Assembly: GCA_017630155.1 (NCBI GenBank)
Contig: JAGBVU010000021.1
Location: forward strand, 1 to 64,000
DNA: 64,000 bases
Direction: 5' to 3'
Source: Bacteroidales bacterium
GTDB lineage: Bacteria > Bacteroidota > Bacteroidia > Bacteroidales > UBA932
Position 1 is the stretch's first letter. Each line of letters begins with the position of its first letter. The notes beneath the pieces are model-generated. The model saw only the letters and a program-made list of their open reading frames with translations. It did not search any database and was not told where the DNA came from. Below are positions 62,381 through 64,000 of the stretch, piece after piece. Made by a program: the position numbers and the translations under genes.

Positions 62381-63901
62381 ATGTTGTTCAGGGCTTATTG
62401 TGCCACCTGTGTAGGGTTGGAGGTTATCCCTGTGGTGGTGGAGATTTCTGTCCAGCAGGGTGTAGGTATTTATCTTGTAGGGCTTCCAGACAGTGCTGTC
62501 AAAGAGTCATTGTTGAGGGTGACAACTGCGTTGCAGAGCTGTGATTACAGGGTCCCCGGATGGAAGACTGTAATAAATCTGGCGCCAGCCAATATAAGAA
62601 AGGAGGGCTCGGGGTATGATGTTGCGATAGCAGTGGGGCTCCTTGCTGCATCTGAGCAGATTGCAGCTCCCTATATTCAGGATTTCCTTATTCTGGGGGA
62701 GTTGGCGCTGGACGGCTCCCTGAGGGATGTGCCGGGTGCATTGCCCATTGCCCTGAAAGGGAAGGAGCAGGGTTTCAGCAAGTGTATATTTCCTTGTGCT
62801 TCTGCACTTGAAGCTTCTGAGGTGGAGGGGATTACGATATATGGTGCTGCCAATATAGGGGAGGTGGTGGATATCCTCAATGGTGAGGATTATACGAACT
62901 CTCTGGTCGTTCATCCCAAAGGGGAGCATCGTGGGGAAGAGAGGTCTTGCAAAGCCGATTTTATGGATGTTATAGGGCAGGAGTTTGCCAAGAGGGGAAT
63001 GGAGATAGCTGCAAGCGGAGGACACAATTTGATTCTCTGTGGTGTCCCTGGTTCAGGGAAGAGTTTTATGGCCTCCTGTCTTGCATCCATCCTTCCGGGG
63101 ATGAGTCGGGAGGAGTCTTTGGAGACAAGTGCCGTCTACTCCGTGGCGGGGCTGCTCGAAGGGAGGGGGCTTATCAGGGAGCGCCCATTCAGAACGCCCC
63201 ACAATACTTCCAGTGTGGTGGCTATGGTCGGAGGTGGGCCATCAGCCTATCCCGGGGAGATCTCCCTTGCCCATAACGGGGTCCTCTATCTTGATGAGAT
63301 ATCACTTTTCAGTGCCTCTACACTCGACCTTTTGCGCCAGCCATTGGAGGAGCGTATCATCTCCATTTCCAGAGCCAAATATAAAGTTACCTATCCTGCT
63401 TCATTTATGCTTGTGGGGTCGATGAATCCATGCCCCTGCGGATATTTTGGAGATGATAGCGGGAGGTGCACCTGCACACCAGGGATGATATCCCGCTACC
63501 AGGCCAGGATAAGTGGCCCGTTGATGGATAGGATTGATCTGAATATCAAAGTAAAGCCGGTGGAGAGGGATTTGCTGGTCTCTGGAGTCAAAGGGGAGAG
63601 GAGTGAAGATATTGCCCGGAGGGTCCTAAGGGCGAGGGAGATTCAGCTGGAGAGGTTCAAAGGTGAGGGGATTTTTACCAATGCGCAGATGGATGCGGCC
63701 CAGCTTTCCAAGTATTGTCCTCTTGGTGAACAGGAGCGTGCTTTTATGGGGAATATAATGGAGAAATTGTCATTGTCGGCCAGAGGGTATGGGAGAATTT
63801 TGAGGATTGCCAGGACAATTGCAGATATGGAAGGGGGTAAAAGGATAGATATTTCTCATATTTCAGAGGCTGTGCAGTATCGTTTCAATGATTTTTTGTA
63901 A
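62381..63901 (+). CDS. yifB: YifB/ComM-family Mg-chelatase-like AAA+ ATPase
   Basis: This 506-aa protein has an N-terminal Lon-like ChlI domain (~1-170), an AAA+ module with LCGVPGSGKSFMA (Walker A) and LYLDEISLF (Walker B), MNPCPCGYFGD and a C-terminal Mg-chelatase-type domain. ComM homologues help branch migration during transformation. ATG 62381 is set by the promoter. Confidence 0.95.
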   Translation: MLFRAYCATCVGLEVIPVVVEISVQQGVGIYLVGLPDSAVKESLLRVTTALQSCDYRVPGWKTVINLAPANIRKEGSGYDVAIAVGLLAASEQIAAPYIQDFLILGELALDGSLRDVPGALPIALKGKEQGFSKCIFPCASALEASEVEGITIYGAANIGEVVDILNGEDYTNSLVVHPKGEHRGEERSCKADFMDVIGQEFAKRGMEIAASGGHNLILCGVPGSGKSFMASCLASILPGMSREESLETSAVYSVAGLLEGRGLIRERPFRTPHNTSSVVAMVGGGPSAYPGEISLAHNGVLYLDEISLFSASTLDLLRQPLEERIISISRAKYKVTYPASFMLVGSMNPCPCGYFGDDSGRCTCTPGMISRYQARISGPLMDRIDLNIKVKPVERDLLVSGVKGERSEDIARRVLRAREIQLERFKGEGIFTNAQMDAAQLSKYCPLGEQERAFMGNIMEKLSLSARGYGRILRIARTIADMEGGKRIDISHISEAVQYRFNDFL

Positions 63902-63906
63902 CTTTG
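63899..63906 (+). promoter_or_regulatory. -7 box of tsaE
   Basis: TAACTTTG spans the yifB stop and lies 6 bp before the ATG at 63913, which implies a leaderless message. Confidence 0.55.
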
Positions 63907-63912
63907 AAGGTT

Positions 63913-64000
63913 ATGAAGAATATTGTTATTGAAAGCCTTGACAGGATTGATGAGGCGGCAAGGGAATTCCTGAAAGAGATAGGGGATCATAAGATTATTG
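63913..64000 (+). CDS. tsaE: TsaE, tRNA threonylcarbamoyladenosine ATPase (partial, cut by window end)
   Basis: The first 29 codons (MKNIVIESLDRIDEAAREFL, then KEIGDHKII) match the N-terminus of TsaE, where the P-loop would follow just beyond the window. TsaE is the ATPase of the t6A tRNA-modification complex. The call rests on a short N-terminal match, so confidence is moderate. Confidence 0.65.
   Translation, partial: MKNIVIESLDRIDEAAREFLKEIGDHKII

Overview
This window looks like a chromosomal segment of a Bacteroidota member, most likely order Bacteroidales. The evidence is internal: Bacteroidota-type promoters (-7 box TAnnTTTG, often with TTG 19-21 bp upstream) precede tRNAs and many genes. 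The gene order purH-mreB-mreC-mreD-mrdA-rodA is typical. Lineage-typical families are present: a DUF5117/DUF4953-type zinc protease, a DUF3244 protein beside a C10 cysteine protease, a FISUMP-domain protein, MalQ with two starch-binding domains, and a TGS-nucleoside kinase. Base composition is mid-range, with AT-rich accessory patches. Family or genus cannot be fixed from the sequence alone. No phage, plasmid, CRISPR or intact insertion sequence was seen.

Layout. 1-7.6 kb: tRNA-Leu(UAA), a conserved GNAT-like protein, a wbpB-wbpD-wbpE amino-sugar cassette on the minus strand, pheS, tRNA-Gly(GCC), a GNAT/lactonase fusion, a TIGR04076 protein and a 54-aa rubredoxin. 7.6-13.6 kb: a large secreted metalloprotease, a small membrane protein, umuDC (error-prone polymerase V) and a FISUMP exported protein. 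13.6-14.4 kb: a gene-free stretch with two structured repeat modules and a frameshifted Rpn nuclease remnant. 14.4-19.4 kb: purN, yccF and an AT-rich accessory block (TPR/HTH membrane regulator, DUF3244 protein, C10 protease, membrane protein). 19.5-29.6 kb: gcvP and the purH/cell-shape operon. 29.7-33.3 kb: ispD, an Lrp-family regulator with a striking inverted repeat around its promoter, and topA. 33.3-39.9 kb: PBP1A, ddl, a phosphoesterase/PQQ-propeller protein and prmC. 39.9-40.25 kb: a second copy of the two repeat modules. 40.25-50.4 kb: a PfkB kinase, panC-panD-flippase-OMP-malQ, a secreted serine hydrolase plus a C26 amidase, and radA. 50.4-64 kb: uvrA, an MBL hydrolase, a deoxynucleoside kinase, a TGS-nucleoside kinase, envC, a TPR protein, a sigma/TM-barrel pair, waaA, yifB and the start of tsaE.

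How the genes fit together. Much of the window serves the envelope: cell-elongation machinery (MreBCD, PBP2, RodA), PBP1A and Ddl, EnvC, WaaA for lipid A-Kdo, and the WbpBDE cassette for a surface-glycan sugar. DNA repair is represented by UmuDC, UvrA, RadA and TopA. Nucleotide and cofactor genes (purH, purN, panCD, nucleoside kinases) are scattered among them.

The most unusual signal is the pair of intergenic loci at about 13.71-14.06 kb and 39.92-40.22 kb. Each carries the same two modules side by side. Module 1 has conserved inverted ends and three interior hairpins whose order and relative sizes are kept while their sequences differ completely. Module 2 is exactly 122 bp in both copies, with GGACT/AGTCC ends. 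Module 1 is inverted between the two loci while module 2 is not. Both loci lie between convergent genes. I do not recognise these elements.
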